Origin: Firmicutes bacterium UBA1739
GTDB lineage: Bacteria; Bacillota; Clostridia; Peptostreptococcales; Anaerovoracaceae
Direction of reading: 5' to 3'
Assembly: GCA_002315385.1 (NCBI GenBank)
Contig: DCHZ01000016.1
Span: 1 to 64,000 of the forward strand
Length of the DNA stretch: 64,000 bases
The notes beneath the pieces are model-generated. The model searched no databases, was not told the origin of the DNA, and saw only the letters and a program-made list of their open reading frames with translations. Positions 42,901-51,935 of this stretch are shown piece after piece; position 1 is the first letter of the stretch; every line of letters begins with the position of its first letter. The position numbers and the translations under genes are program-made.

Positions 42901-44094
42901 TTAGAGAGCAGCTTTAAGAATGTCGATAACATCCTGCTTCCCGATTTTAACCGGTGTATCAGCAAGTAATCTGTAATTCATAACGTCGTCTGCTACAGCC
43001 TGGAAGATTTCTTCTGTTACAGGCTCTGAGCAATGTCTCTTAGCAGGATCAAGCTCTGATAATCTCATTGGAACTTTAAGATCTTCAGCCATTTCGAATA
43101 CAGCGTCAACTGCAGCGTAAGCAGCTTCTCTTAATTCCATGCCGTCTACGTTCTTGCCGAGAGCAACAGCGATTTCCTTGAATTTTTCCATGTTACCAAC
43201 AAATGTTCTGTCCATGCAGTATGGGAGTAAGAGTGAGTTAGCAACGCCATGTGGAATGTGTACAAATGCGCCGAGAGTCTGAGCAATACCGTGAACAACG
43301 CCGAGACCGCCGTTCATGAATGCAACACCTGCGATTGTAGCAGCTACTGCCATGTTGCTTCTTGCTTCCATATCAAATGCGCCTGCGCCTGTAGCTCTTC
43401 TGATGCTCTTTCCGATCATCTTGATAGCCTGCATACCCATAGCATCTGAGATTGGGTTAGCTCTGTTTGAAATGTATGATTCGATTGCATGTGTTAATGC
43501 GTCCATACCTGTTGTAGCTGTGATGAATGGTGGGCAACCCATCTGTACTAATGGATCGATGAAAGCATACTTAGGAATAAGGTATTCATGAGTTACTGAA
43601 ACCTTAGTTTTGTCCTGATTGTTTGTGATTACAGATGCAGCTGTCATTTCTGAACCTGTACCTGCTGTTGTAGGGATGCAGATTAAAGGCATGATTGGGT
43701 TGTCAACTGTCTTTAAGTTCTTAGCTCCGAAGAGGTAATCTCTTACTGAACCAGGATTTGTCTGAAGCATACAGATAGCTTTTGCTGTATCGATAGGTGA
43801 ACCGCCGCCTACTGCTAAGCAAACATCTGCTCCGCTCTTTCTTAAAACGTCAGCAGCTTCGTCAACGATTTCGATTGTTGGATCCGGAATCATTTCGTCA
43901 TATAATACATATGGCATATCTCCTGCTTTGAGACCTTCTTCGATCATAGCAGCGATACCGGCAGCAACGATACCTTTATCTGTAGCGATAAATACTTTGC
44001 TATATCCCATTCCTTTAAGGATAGCGCCAATTTCTTTTACGATACCTTCGCCAAATTTAACTTTAGCAGGCATTTTGAATTCAAAACCTCTCAT
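42901..44094 (-). CDS. Iron-containing alcohol dehydrogenase (4-hydroxybutyrate dehydrogenase-like)
   Basis: A 397-residue group III alcohol dehydrogenase. NAD(P)-binding GGGSPIDTAKAI is near residue 95 and the metal ligands are in MDALTHAIESYI and LGAFVHIPHGVANSLLLPY. Group III enzymes reduce aldehydes such as succinate semialdehyde, glutarate semialdehyde or malonate semialdehyde to hydroxy acids; the exact substrate is not readable. I start it at the ATG at 44094 (GGAGG upstream) rather than 23 codons earlier. It is the last gene of the nine-gene operon and, next to an omega-aminotransferase, most likely reduces the aldehyde which that enzyme forms. Confidence 0.9.
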   Translation of the reverse strand: MRGFEFKMPAKVKFGEGIVKEIGAILKGMGYSKVFIATDKGIVAAGIAAMIEEGLKAGDMPYVLYDEMIPDPTIEIVDEAADVLRKSGADVCLAVGGGSPIDTAKAICMLQTNPGSVRDYLFGAKNLKTVDNPIMPLICIPTTAGTGSEMTAASVITNNQDKTKVSVTHEYLIPKYAFIDPLVQMGCPPFITATTGMDALTHAIESYISNRANPISDAMGMQAIKMIGKSIRRATGAGAFDMEARSNMAVAATIAGVAFMNGGLGVVHGIAQTLGAFVHIPHGVANSLLLPYCMDRTFVGNMEKFKEIAVALGKNVDGMELREAAYAAVDAVFEMAEDLKVPMRLSELDPAKRHCSEPVTEEIFQAVADDVMNYRLLADTPVKIGKQDVIDILKAAL

Positions 44095-44123
44095 GATAAT
44101 CAGTCCTCCAATTCTTTTGATAT

Positions 44124-44165
44124 TAGTGATACAGCCTGTGCACAGAGTGCACAGGCTGAGCACTA
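44124..44165 (-). other. Intercistronic hairpin ahead of the iron alcohol dehydrogenase gene
   Basis: A perfect 11-bp stem AGCCTGTGCAC / GTGCACAGGCT with a 3-nt loop (44133-44157) is extended by outer arms TTAGTG / CACTAA. No T-tract follows on the minus strand, so it is not a terminator; it would place a stable structure about 40 nt before the next start codon, as an mRNA processing or stability element. Confidence 0.6.
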
Positions 44166-44209
44166 ATTAAATTTTTTTACAGATATTTTTATAGATATCC
44201 TATCAGATT

Positions 44210-45535
44210 CTATGCATAGCCGTATTTCTTTTCCATTGCAGCTACTGCGTTTTCGAACTTCTGCAGGCAGAGATCAACTTCTTCCTTCTTAATGCTAAGA
44301 GGCATGATGAATCTGAAACCGTTGTGGTTTACGCCGCAACCTGTTGTGAGCATCTTTTCTTCTTCTCTGAGGTATTTGATAACGTCACCTGCGAAATCTC
44401 CTGCAGGAACGAATGTACCAGGCTTACAGAATTCTGCTGCTGTCATGAGGCCGATACCTCTGATATCAGCGATAGCGCCATGTCTCTTCTGCATAGCTTT
44501 AAGCTGTTCCTGGAGATAAGCACCCATCTTAGCTGAATTTTCGATGAGGTTTTCTTCTTCAATAATATCAAGTGTAGCTAAACCTGCAGCTGCGCAAACC
44601 GGGTTGCCGCCGAATGTTGTTCCGTGTGTACCAACATTCCACTTAGCCATGATTTCAGGTGTTGACCAGCAGCATGACATTGGGAGTCCACCACCGATAG
44701 CTTTACCTGTTGTCATGATATCAGGAACTACATCAAAGTGCTGTGAAGCCCACATTTTACCTGTTCTACCAAATCCTGACTGAATTTCGTCGAAGATTAA
44801 GAGGATGCCATTGTCATCGCAGATCTTTCTAACGCCCTTTAAGAACTTAGGATGTGGTGCAACGTATCCGCCTTCACCCTGGATAGGTTCCATGATGATA
44901 CAAGCAACTTCCTTAGCAGGAGCTAAGAACTTAAGTAAGTTTTCGAGCATCCATAAGCAGTAGTCAGCTCTTCCTTCGAGATCTTCGTTTGGAATTGAAT
45001 CCGGGCAAAGGATTCTCTGTGGGAATGGTGTGAAGTAAACGCCGCCCATGAGTGGTTCATAAGCTTCTCTATAGTGTGAGTTTGAACCTGTGATAGCTGT
45101 TGTACCAACTGTTCTGCCGTGGAATGAACCCTGACAAGCGATAACGAGAGGTCTGCCTGTAGCACATCTAGCAAGCTTGATAGCTGAATCGTTAGCTTCA
45201 GCACCACCGTTTGAGAAGAAGAGGCTTGTTAATTTCTTGTCGCCTTCTCCCGGAGCAACAGCAGCGAGTCTCTTAGCGAGTTCGAGTGTTGTAGGATAGT
45301 TAACGTGGTTAAATGAAGCGTGGATAAGCTTAGCAGCCTGATCCTGGATAGCTTTTACTACTTTTGGATGTGTGTGACCAGCAACATTTACTGCGATACC
45401 CTGAATCATATCGAGGTATTTAACGCCGTTTACGTCAGTGATATAAAGACCATGTCCTTCGCCGGCTACGAGATGTGAGCTCTTTACGAATACTGGTGAT
45501 AAATACTGTTGATAATCTTCAAATTTCATTGTCAT
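44210..45535 (-). CDS. Class III (omega-amino acid) aminotransferase, 4-aminobutyrate transaminase-like
   Basis: A 441-residue PLP enzyme of aminotransferase class III. The PLP lysine is in MTTGKAIGGGLPMSC and the preceding LIFDEIQSGFGRTGKMWA is the family signature; GSFHGRTVG and GGNPVCAAAG complete the site. Members transaminate terminal amino groups (4-aminobutyrate, 5-aminovalerate, ornithine, beta-alanine) to semialdehydes. Together with the following iron alcohol dehydrogenase, it would convert an omega-amino acid to an omega-hydroxy acid. The start at 45535 has GGAGG about 8 nt upstream; a TTG 13 codons earlier would place that site inside the gene. Confidence 0.92.
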   Translation of the reverse strand: MTMKFEDYQQYLSPVFVKSSHLVAGEGHGLYITDVNGVKYLDMIQGIAVNVAGHTHPKVVKAIQDQAAKLIHASFNHVNYPTTLELAKRLAAVAPGEGDKKLTSLFFSNGGAEANDSAIKLARCATGRPLVIACQGSFHGRTVGTTAITGSNSHYREAYEPLMGGVYFTPFPQRILCPDSIPNEDLEGRADYCLWMLENLLKFLAPAKEVACIIMEPIQGEGGYVAPHPKFLKGVRKICDDNGILLIFDEIQSGFGRTGKMWASQHFDVVPDIMTTGKAIGGGLPMSCCWSTPEIMAKWNVGTHGTTFGGNPVCAAAGLATLDIIEEENLIENSAKMGAYLQEQLKAMQKRHGAIADIRGIGLMTAAEFCKPGTFVPAGDFAGDVIKYLREEEKMLTTGCGVNHNGFRFIMPLSIKKEEVDLCLQKFENAVAAMEKKYGYA

Positions 45536-45611
45536 GATTAATATCCTCCTTGAATTGAAAATAATATATAACAAATAATTAATAATTACGTTAATTATTC
45601 ATTAACATTTT

Positions 45612-45640
45612 AAGGGGCCGCCGGTCTGCAACGACCCCTT
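45612..45640 (-). other. Intercistronic hairpin ahead of the aminotransferase gene
   Basis: AAGGGG (45612-45617) and CCCCTT (45635-45640), with further partial GC pairing inside, can fold about 75-100 nt before the aminotransferase start and about 37 bp after the CoA-transferase stop. No T-tract follows on the minus strand. Confidence 0.4.
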
Positions 45641-45676
45641 CAAAAGCTGTACTAATTTACTCTGTCTTGTTCAGAA

Positions 45677-47059
45677 TTAGTATGTAACCTTAGAACATGT
45701 CTTCCAGAGACCCATTCTTTCAGCTTCTCTTACGAGATCATCCTGGAATGCAGGATCAGCGATGCTGATGAGTAATTCAGCTCTTTCCCACATTGATCTA
45801 CCCTTAAGGTTAACTGCACCGTTTTCTGTAACGATGAAGTGAGGGCCTGTTCTTGGAACTGTGCATGTAGCACCTTCCATAAGTCTTGGAACGATGAGTG
45901 ATTCTTTGCTTCCATCTTTCTTTGTTAATGTTGATGGTGTGCAGAGGAATGACTGACCGCCGTTTGATTTGTAAGCACCGAGTACGAAGTCAACCTGTCC
46001 GCCGTTACCGCCGATGTGCTGCCATTTAGCTGATTCTGAGTTAACCTGACCCTGAATGTCAACCTGTAAGATTGAGTTTACAGATACGAAGTTGTCCTGA
46101 GAACCGATAACGCCGATATCATTTACGTAATCAACAGGCATATCCTGTACGATTGGGTTATCATCTAAGAAATCATAAAGTTCCTGTGAACCCTGACAGA
46201 ATGTGTGTACCATCTGACCTTTATTTAAGTTCTTTTTCTTACCTGTTACGCAGCCCTGTTCATACATCTTAAGATAAGCATCTACGAACATTTCTGAGTG
46301 AACACCAAGATCCTGAACGCCTGCTTCAGCTAACTGTGAACCGATATAGTTAGGAAGTCCGCCTACGCCTAACTGCATTGTTGAACCGTCCTTAACTCTT
46401 TCGATAACGTGCTTAGCAATCTTCTTATCGATTTCGTTAGCATCCTTAGCCTTAATCTGTGGCATGTCTACAGGATTCTGCTGTTCTACAACCATATCAA
46501 CTTCTGAAATGTTGAGAGAAACGCCAACACCGTGAGCCTTAGGCTGTTTTGGGTTAACTTCTACGATGATTTTCTTTGCTCTGTTTTTACCTGTGAGGAA
46601 TCCCCAGTATTCAGCAACCTGTGGTCCGAGGTTGAAGTTGCCCCATTTATCCATAGGTCCAACCTGTAACATAGCAACGTCCATTCTTTCTACAGATTCA
46701 GCCCAGTATTTTGGGTTTTCTCTGAACTGTACAGGAACATACCAGCAGCAGCCCTGCTTGTTGTAATTTCTGTCTCTTGCTGAGAACTGTGTTGATAAAT
46801 ACTTGAAGTGTTCAGCCTTTGGGTCTGCTTCTAAGATTGCAGGTGGGAAAGGCCAAGCCCAGATTGTTGTCATGATGATAACGTCTTTGAGCTCTTCTGT
46901 TCTCTTTGCGAGAGCCTTATCTAATTCAACAACCAGACCGTTGAACAGACCATAGTGAACTCTGTCGCCTGATTTGATAACTTTTACAGCTTCATCAGCA
47001 GTCATAAGCTTTTTCTTGTACTCTTCCTGTACTGTGCTTAACTTATAAAAATTGGCCAT
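45677..47059 (-). CDS. Acyl-CoA:acetate CoA-transferase, 4-hydroxybutyrate/butyryl-CoA transferase family
   Basis: A 460-residue class I CoA-transferase of the Cat2/AbfT/But family. The catalytic glutamate is expected in GVHSEMFVDAYL, the CoA-binding GVGGLPNYIGSQL precedes it, and GGNGGQVDFVLGAY follows, all diagnostic. Such enzymes exchange CoA between acetyl-CoA or butyryl-CoA and 4-hydroxybutyrate, 5-hydroxyvalerate, butyrate or related acids. Here it can charge the hydroxy acid made by the neighbouring genes. AGAGG precedes the ATG. It lies 53 bp after the thiolase gene. Confidence 0.92.
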   Translation of the reverse strand: MANFYKLSTVQEEYKKKLMTADEAVKVIKSGDRVHYGLFNGLVVELDKALAKRTEELKDVIIMTTIWAWPFPPAILEADPKAEHFKYLSTQFSARDRNYNKQGCCWYVPVQFRENPKYWAESVERMDVAMLQVGPMDKWGNFNLGPQVAEYWGFLTGKNRAKKIIVEVNPKQPKAHGVGVSLNISEVDMVVEQQNPVDMPQIKAKDANEIDKKIAKHVIERVKDGSTMQLGVGGLPNYIGSQLAEAGVQDLGVHSEMFVDAYLKMYEQGCVTGKKKNLNKGQMVHTFCQGSQELYDFLDDNPIVQDMPVDYVNDIGVIGSQDNFVSVNSILQVDIQGQVNSESAKWQHIGGNGGQVDFVLGAYKSNGGQSFLCTPSTLTKKDGSKESLIVPRLMEGATCTVPRTGPHFIVTENGAVNLKGRSMWERAELLISIADPAFQDDLVREAERMGLWKTCSKVTY

Positions 47060-47112
47060 TTTAGTTTACCTCTTTAATTATATTTTTTTAACGTCTATTA
47101 CTATAATCAGAA

Positions 47113-48309
47113 TTAAGCAAATTTGATAACTACAGCAACACCCATACCTGTGCCTGCACAAGCAGAAGCAACACCGTATTTACCAGCTAAGCCTCTCTTC
47201 TTTGCTTCATAAAGAAGAGTTGTGATCATTCTTGTTCCTGTAGCTCCAACAGGGTGACCAAGGGAGATACCTGAACCGTTAACGTTAACGATGTCTCTTG
47301 AAAGACCTAATTCTTTGATACAAGCAAATGCCTGTGCAGCGAAAGCTTCGTTCAATTCAACGAGTGCGAGATCCTTAACTTCGATGCCTGCTCTCTTACA
47401 AGCTTCAGGAATAGCGAAGAGAGGTCCGATACCCATGTAATCCGGGTCAACGCCTGATACGAAACATCCAGCAACTTCGCCTAAGATGTTAGCGCCTGTT
47501 TCTTTAGCTTTCTTTTCTGACATGAGGATAACACCTGAAGATGCATCGTTCATACCTGAAGCGTTACCAGCTGTTACTGTACCACCATCTTTAAATGATG
47601 CTCTTAATTTAGCAAGTCCTTCAGGAGTTGTGTTAGCTTTTGGATATTCGTCTGTATCGATGCAGATAGGATCGCCTTTTCTCTGTTTTACATAGATAGG
47701 AACGATTTCTTCCTTGAATTTACCTTCTTTAATCGCAGCTGTAGCTCTCATCTGTGAGTTGTATGCTAAATCATCCTGCATTTCTCTTGTGATGTTGTAT
47801 TTTTCAGCAACGTTTTCTGCTGTCATACCCATTGAACAACCAACGCCAGCGCTTGAGAGTGAATCCCACATTGAGTCTCTTAATTCTGAATGACCAAACT
47901 TCTTACCAGCTCTCATGTCGAATGTCATGAAAGGAGCGTTTGTCATAGATTCTGTACCACCTGCTAATACACATTCAGCTTCGCCGGCTTTGATCATGTA
48001 ATAACCAAACTGAACTGATGAAAGTGAAGATGTGCAGTTTCTGTGAATTGTGATACCAGGAGCTGTTGTTACCGGGCAACCGGCTTTAACAGCACATACT
48101 CTACCGATATTGTTTTCTTTATATGTTCTCTGATAGTTTTCACCCCAGATAACTTCTTCGATCATGCCTTCGATTCCGGCAACGCCTGATCTTTCAAATA
48201 AAGCTTTCATTACAGGAACTGTTAAATCTACAGGTAATACTGACTTTAACTGACCGTTAATTGTACCGATAGCTGTTCTAGCAGCAGCTACGATTACTAC
48301 TTTTTCCAT
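47113..48309 (-). CDS. Acetyl-CoA C-acetyltransferase (thiolase)
   Basis: A 398-residue thiolase. Active-site residues are Cys92 in HRNCTSSLSSV, His in LGHPVGATGTRM and the second Cys in SACAGTGMG. It would cleave acetoacetyl-CoA to two acetyl-CoA or run in the reverse direction. AGGAGG precedes the ATG. With crotonase and 3-hydroxybutyryl-CoA dehydrogenase upstream it forms a complete set between crotonyl-CoA and acetyl-CoA. Codon choice (mainly GGT, GCT, GTT) resembles the ribosomal protein genes, as in the whole operon. Confidence 0.95.
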   Translation of the reverse strand: MEKVVIVAAARTAIGTINGQLKSVLPVDLTVPVMKALFERSGVAGIEGMIEEVIWGENYQRTYKENNIGRVCAVKAGCPVTTAPGITIHRNCTSSLSSVQFGYYMIKAGEAECVLAGGTESMTNAPFMTFDMRAGKKFGHSELRDSMWDSLSSAGVGCSMGMTAENVAEKYNITREMQDDLAYNSQMRATAAIKEGKFKEEIVPIYVKQRKGDPICIDTDEYPKANTTPEGLAKLRASFKDGGTVTAGNASGMNDASSGVILMSEKKAKETGANILGEVAGCFVSGVDPDYMGIGPLFAIPEACKRAGIEVKDLALVELNEAFAAQAFACIKELGLSRDIVNVNGSGISLGHPVGATGTRMITTLLYEAKKRGLAGKYGVASACAGTGMGVAVVIKFA

Positions 48310-48330
48310 GATAATTAGTCCTCCTAAAAT

Positions 48331-49092
48331 TTATTTACCAATATAATTTGGCTTTCTTTTACCAACGAAGGCTCTCATGCCTTCCTTCTGGTCTTCTGTA
48401 GCAAACAGGCCAGACCAAATGTCTGCTTCTCTTTCGATAGCAGCAGCCTGTGCTTTTCCATTATTAATGGATTTTTTTGCAGCCTTTAAAGCTAACTTAG
48501 GTCTTGTAGCAAGCTTTTCAGCTAATTTCATTGCTTCATCGAAGAGCTCTTCTTTAGCAACTACTTTTGTTACGAGACCGATTCTTAATGCTTCATCAGC
48601 CTTAACCTGACCGCCAAGCATAATCATTTCCTTAGCCTTAGCTTCGCCAATGAGTCTTGGAAGTCTTACTGTTCCGCCTGCACCCGGCATGATTCCAAGT
48701 GTGATTTCAGGCAGACCAACCTTTGCATCTTCTGATGCAATTCTGAAATCGCATGTTAATGCTAATTCCAGACCGCCGCCGAGAGCGTAACCGCTGATAG
48801 CAGCAATTGTAGGGATGCTGAGATTTTCAAGCTTGTTGAATGTATCTGAGAACAGGAACTTGCTTGCTTCTTCAGGTCCCAATTCAACCATAGCAACAAT
48901 GTCAGCACCTGCAGCGAAATTGCCGTCACTTGCGATAACGAGAGCTCTTACTTCTTCATCAGCTTTAATGATTTCAAGCTTTTCATCAATAAGATCTACA
49001 ACTTCTCTGCTTAAAGCATTGAATGCTTTAGGTCTGTTAATTTTAAGTACGCCTATAACGCCTACCTTTTCATACAGAACTAAATTTTCCAT
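48331..49092 (-). CDS. crt: Enoyl-CoA hydratase (crotonase)
   Basis: A 253-residue crotonase-fold enzyme. The oxyanion hole is at AGADIVAM, and both catalytic glutamates are present, in LGGGLELALTCDF and VGLPEITLGIMPGAGGT, so hydratase activity is expected rather than a divergent isomerase function. It interconverts crotonyl-CoA and 3-hydroxybutyryl-CoA. It lies 23 bp after the 3-hydroxybutyryl-CoA dehydrogenase gene and 21 bp before the thiolase gene. The gene symbol is by family only. Confidence 0.93.
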   Translation of the reverse strand: MENLVLYEKVGVIGVLKINRPKAFNALSREVVDLIDEKLEIIKADEEVRALVIASDGNFAAGADIVAMVELGPEEASKFLFSDTFNKLENLSIPTIAAISGYALGGGLELALTCDFRIASEDAKVGLPEITLGIMPGAGGTVRLPRLIGEAKAKEMIMLGGQVKADEALRIGLVTKVVAKEELFDEAMKLAEKLATRPKLALKAAKKSINNGKAQAAAIEREADIWSGLFATEDQKEGMRAFVGKRKPNYIGK

Positions 49093-49115
49093 TTTGTTAA
49101 ACCTCTCAGCTTATC

Positions 49116-49979
49116 TTATTTTGCAGGATATTCGTAGAAGCCTTTTCCTGTCTTTCTGCCATATTCACCTTTAGCATAGTGTTCAACGATTGCAGGTGAT
49201 GGTTTATCGGAGAGGTCGCCTGTCATTCTGTATTTCTGCATTAATACGTCGTATTCGAGGTCGATACCGGTCATGTCGAGTAATTCGAGAGGTCCCATGC
49301 TGTGGCCGAGACCGTTCTTAACAGCATTGTCGATATCTTCTGCAGATGCGATACCCTGATCGTAGATGTAGCAAGCTTCCTTTGTAATAGCACTGAAGAT
49401 TCTGTTTACGATGAAACCGTATACTTCTTTGTTTACTACTGAAGGAACTTTCTTGATTGATTTAACGAAATCAACCATAACGTCTACTACTGCTGGATCA
49501 AGGTGTGGTCCCTTAACAACTTCTACGCACTTCATGATAAGAGCAGGGTTGAAGAAGTGAAGGTTACAAACCTTTTCAGGATGTTTTACAGCGTCGCAGA
49601 ATAATGAAGCAACGATGTATGAGCTGTTTGAAGCATAGATAACGCCTTCGTTTGTGTACTGATCGCACTGTGCGAGAACCTTTTTCTTTGTTTCGATAAC
49701 GTCAGCAACAGCTTCGATAACGAGATCTGCGCCTGTGCAGGCTTTTTCGAGATCGTTTGTGAAAACGAGTCTGCCCTGGATTGCATCAGCATCTTCCTGT
49801 GACATCTTGCCTTTAGCTACTCTTCCGGCAAACCATTTGTCAGAATAAGCCTGAGCTTTGTCAACTGTTGTCTGTCTTCTTGAATAACATGTTACGTCAT
49901 AACCACAGATAGCACACTGCATAGCGATCTGGTTGCCCATTGTGCCGGCACCGACCATAGCGACTTTTTTGATTTCCAT
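49116..49979 (-). CDS. hbd: 3-hydroxybutyryl-CoA dehydrogenase
   Basis: A 287-residue dehydrogenase: NAD-binding MVGAGTMGNQIA at the N-terminus, catalytic His in LHFFNPALIMKCVEVV and the helical C-terminal domain with GFIVNRIFSAI and NGLGHSMGPLELLDMTG. It oxidises 3-hydroxybutyryl-CoA to acetoacetyl-CoA or works in reverse. I start at the ATG at 49979 (AAAGGACG upstream); an alternative eight codons earlier directly abuts the activator gene. Length is close to the usual 282-284. Confidence 0.94.
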   Translation of the reverse strand: MEIKKVAMVGAGTMGNQIAMQCAICGYDVTCYSRRQTTVDKAQAYSDKWFAGRVAKGKMSQEDADAIQGRLVFTNDLEKACTGADLVIEAVADVIETKKKVLAQCDQYTNEGVIYASNSSYIVASLFCDAVKHPEKVCNLHFFNPALIMKCVEVVKGPHLDPAVVDVMVDFVKSIKKVPSVVNKEVYGFIVNRIFSAITKEACYIYDQGIASAEDIDNAVKNGLGHSMGPLELLDMTGIDLEYDVLMQKYRMTGDLSDKPSPAIVEHYAKGEYGRKTGKGFYEYPAK

Positions 49980-50003
49980 TGTAATCAACGTCCTTTCTAT
50001 CAT

Positions 50004-50783
50004 TTATTTTTTATTAAACGTTTCCAGTGCGAACAATGCCGCACCCAGAGCTCCTACCGTCTGAGGATCCGGAGCCACTGTTATATCATAACCAATCTGT
50101 TTTTCCATGCAGCGTACAACGGCATCGTTTTTTGCAACGCCTCCGGTCATAACTACGACTGGTGTGATACCGATTCTTCGTGCAAGCCCCGCAACACGTG
50201 ATGTAATGGAGTTATTTGCACCCTGTGCAACATCTGCCTTTGCAGTACCCTGTGCGAGCTGAGATATTACCTCAGACTCCGCAAATACTGTGCATGTGTT
50301 GCTTATTTCTATTTCTTCAGTAGATTCTTTTGCCAATCCGGAAAGATCTTCGAGTCCGCAATTAAGAATACGCGCCATTACTTCCAAGAATCTCCCCGTC
50401 CCCGCAGCGCATTTTTCATTCATCAGGAAATTGTCTACATTGCCTTTGTCGTTCAGACGAATCACCTTCGCATCCTGTCCGCCGATATCGATAATGGTGT
50501 GTGCACCCGGTACAAGATGGGCAACGCCCTTGCCGTGACAACTGATTTCCGTGATCTGCTTATCTGCCTGGGTAAAGGTAACTCTACCGTACCCTGTAGC
50601 AACAGTGAAATTTATCTGATCTCTTGTAATTCCCACTTCTTCAAGAGCCTGATTAATTACAAGTGTCGGACCATTCGTGCCTGTTCCTATATTTCTTGCT
50701 ACTCTAACTAAAATATTCTTATTCTCATCAATGATCGCAGCCTTTGATGAGGATGAGCCTATGTCTACTCCTAAAAAATACAT
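50004..50783 (-). CDS. ATP-dependent activator of 2-hydroxyacyl-CoA dehydratase
   Basis: A 259-residue ASKHA-fold ATPase of the HgdC/HadI family. The dimer carries one [4Fe-4S] cluster between two subunits; the ligands are Cys125 in NEKCAAGTGRF and Cys164 in SNTCTVFAESE. Nucleotide motifs are GVDIGSSSSKA, DIGGQDAKVI and MTGGVAKN. It injects one electron at low potential, driven by ATP, into the dehydratase to start its ketyl-radical reaction. It lies 15 bp after the beta subunit gene. Presence beside both dehydratase subunits argues for a working, oxygen-sensitive enzyme. Confidence 0.95.
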   Translation of the reverse strand: MYFLGVDIGSSSSKAAIIDENKNILVRVARNIGTGTNGPTLVINQALEEVGITRDQINFTVATGYGRVTFTQADKQITEISCHGKGVAHLVPGAHTIIDIGGQDAKVIRLNDKGNVDNFLMNEKCAAGTGRFLEVMARILNCGLEDLSGLAKESTEEIEISNTCTVFAESEVISQLAQGTAKADVAQGANNSITSRVAGLARRIGITPVVVMTGGVAKNDAVVRCMEKQIGYDITVAPDPQTVGALGAALFALETFNKK

Positions 50784-50798
50784 GCAGCTTAATTTCTC

Positions 50799-51935
50799 CT
50801 ATGCAAGAGTTTCAGCAAATGCCTGAATTCTTGTCTTATACTGACCTACTGATTCCATCTGCTGTTCAATTTCCATGTAAAGAACAGGAATATTTGCTGC
50901 TTCGAGTTCTTCCTTGAAGATAGGATAATCATATTCTTCAGGATCGCAGAACTTCATTGCGCATACTACTACGCCGTCAGCACCGTATTCTTTAACCATG
51001 TCGATGAGTTCTTTGCCGTGTTCTTTCTTTTCATCAAGAAGAAGAGGATCTGCATAAGCATCAGCAATTCTGTATGCCATCTTTTCATATACTGTTCCTT
51101 CTTTTCTTCCTTCGATTCTGAACATTCTGCTCTGATGTGAAAGGTCATCTCCAATGATACATACATCGTTTTCAACAAATGCATCGAGAAGAGCGATAGG
51201 TTCAACCATGATACCTTCAACTAAAACTTTCTTGCCGTTGAATTCTTCAGCAGGTGCAGCTTCGATTGCAGCGTTAAGAGCAGCTAACTTCTCTGTATAA
51301 ACCTTCTTGTCCATAAACCATGCGGCTTTGATAACAAGATGTCTTACTGTAGCATTTAATGTCTTAGGCATTTTAGCAACTAATTTAACGAACTTTCTGC
51401 TTTCTGCTCTGTATGCTTCGTATACTTCCCATGCAGCTTCCAGATCAGCTTCTGTTACTTTCTTACCTGCGATTGCTTCCAGCTGTTCCTGAGCCTTTTT
51501 GAATTCAGCACCCATGTAATCGATAGCAGCGGCAATCTTTCTGTTCTGTGGATAATACATAGCGATTAAAGGCATATCTGTTACAGCAACTTTCCAGTCT
51601 TCACAGATGCACTTGAGTGTGTCGCAGTATGCAGCCATTACAACGCCGTCCAGAACCTTCTGATATGTTTTGTTCATGCCCATTTCAAAGTTTGCTTTGA
51701 TCATTGAGCAGCAGAAGCTCTGTAAATATTTATTTGAAAGTTTGATTTCAGTCTGTCCGCCCCACATACCTACAGGAAGCATGCCTGCAGCGTATACGAT
51801 TTCTTCAGGAAGATGATACGGGAACATACCGATAAGTTTTTTGCCTGTTTCTTTCTTTAATTCAGCTGCTGATTTTGCAGGATTCAGGGCAACCTTTTCA
51901 AATTCAGCGATTAATGATTTAATGTCAGCCATCAT
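50799..51935 (-). CDS. 2-hydroxyacyl-CoA dehydratase, beta subunit (HgdB/HadC/LcdB-like)
   Basis: A 378-residue FldC/HgdB-family subunit, close in size to lactoyl-CoA and 2-hydroxyisocaproyl-CoA dehydratase beta subunits (about 375). Candidate cluster cysteines are in LQSFCCSMIKANFE, AAYCDTLKCICED and AMKFCDPEEYDYP. The C-terminus ends in YKTRIQAFAE, nearly the same as the end of the alpha subunit, showing their common origin. The first ATG at 51935 overlaps the alpha gene by 4 bp, with AGGAG six nt upstream, so translational coupling and equal stoichiometry are expected. Confidence 0.93.
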   Translation of the reverse strand: MMADIKSLIAEFEKVALNPAKSAAELKKETGKKLIGMFPYHLPEEIVYAAGMLPVGMWGGQTEIKLSNKYLQSFCCSMIKANFEMGMNKTYQKVLDGVVMAAYCDTLKCICEDWKVAVTDMPLIAMYYPQNRKIAAAIDYMGAEFKKAQEQLEAIAGKKVTEADLEAAWEVYEAYRAESRKFVKLVAKMPKTLNATVRHLVIKAAWFMDKKVYTEKLAALNAAIEAAPAEEFNGKKVLVEGIMVEPIALLDAFVENDVCIIGDDLSHQSRMFRIEGRKEGTVYEKMAYRIADAYADPLLLDEKKEHGKELIDMVKEYGADGVVVCAMKFCDPEEYDYPIFKEELEAANIPVLYMEIEQQMESVGQYKTRIQAFAETLA

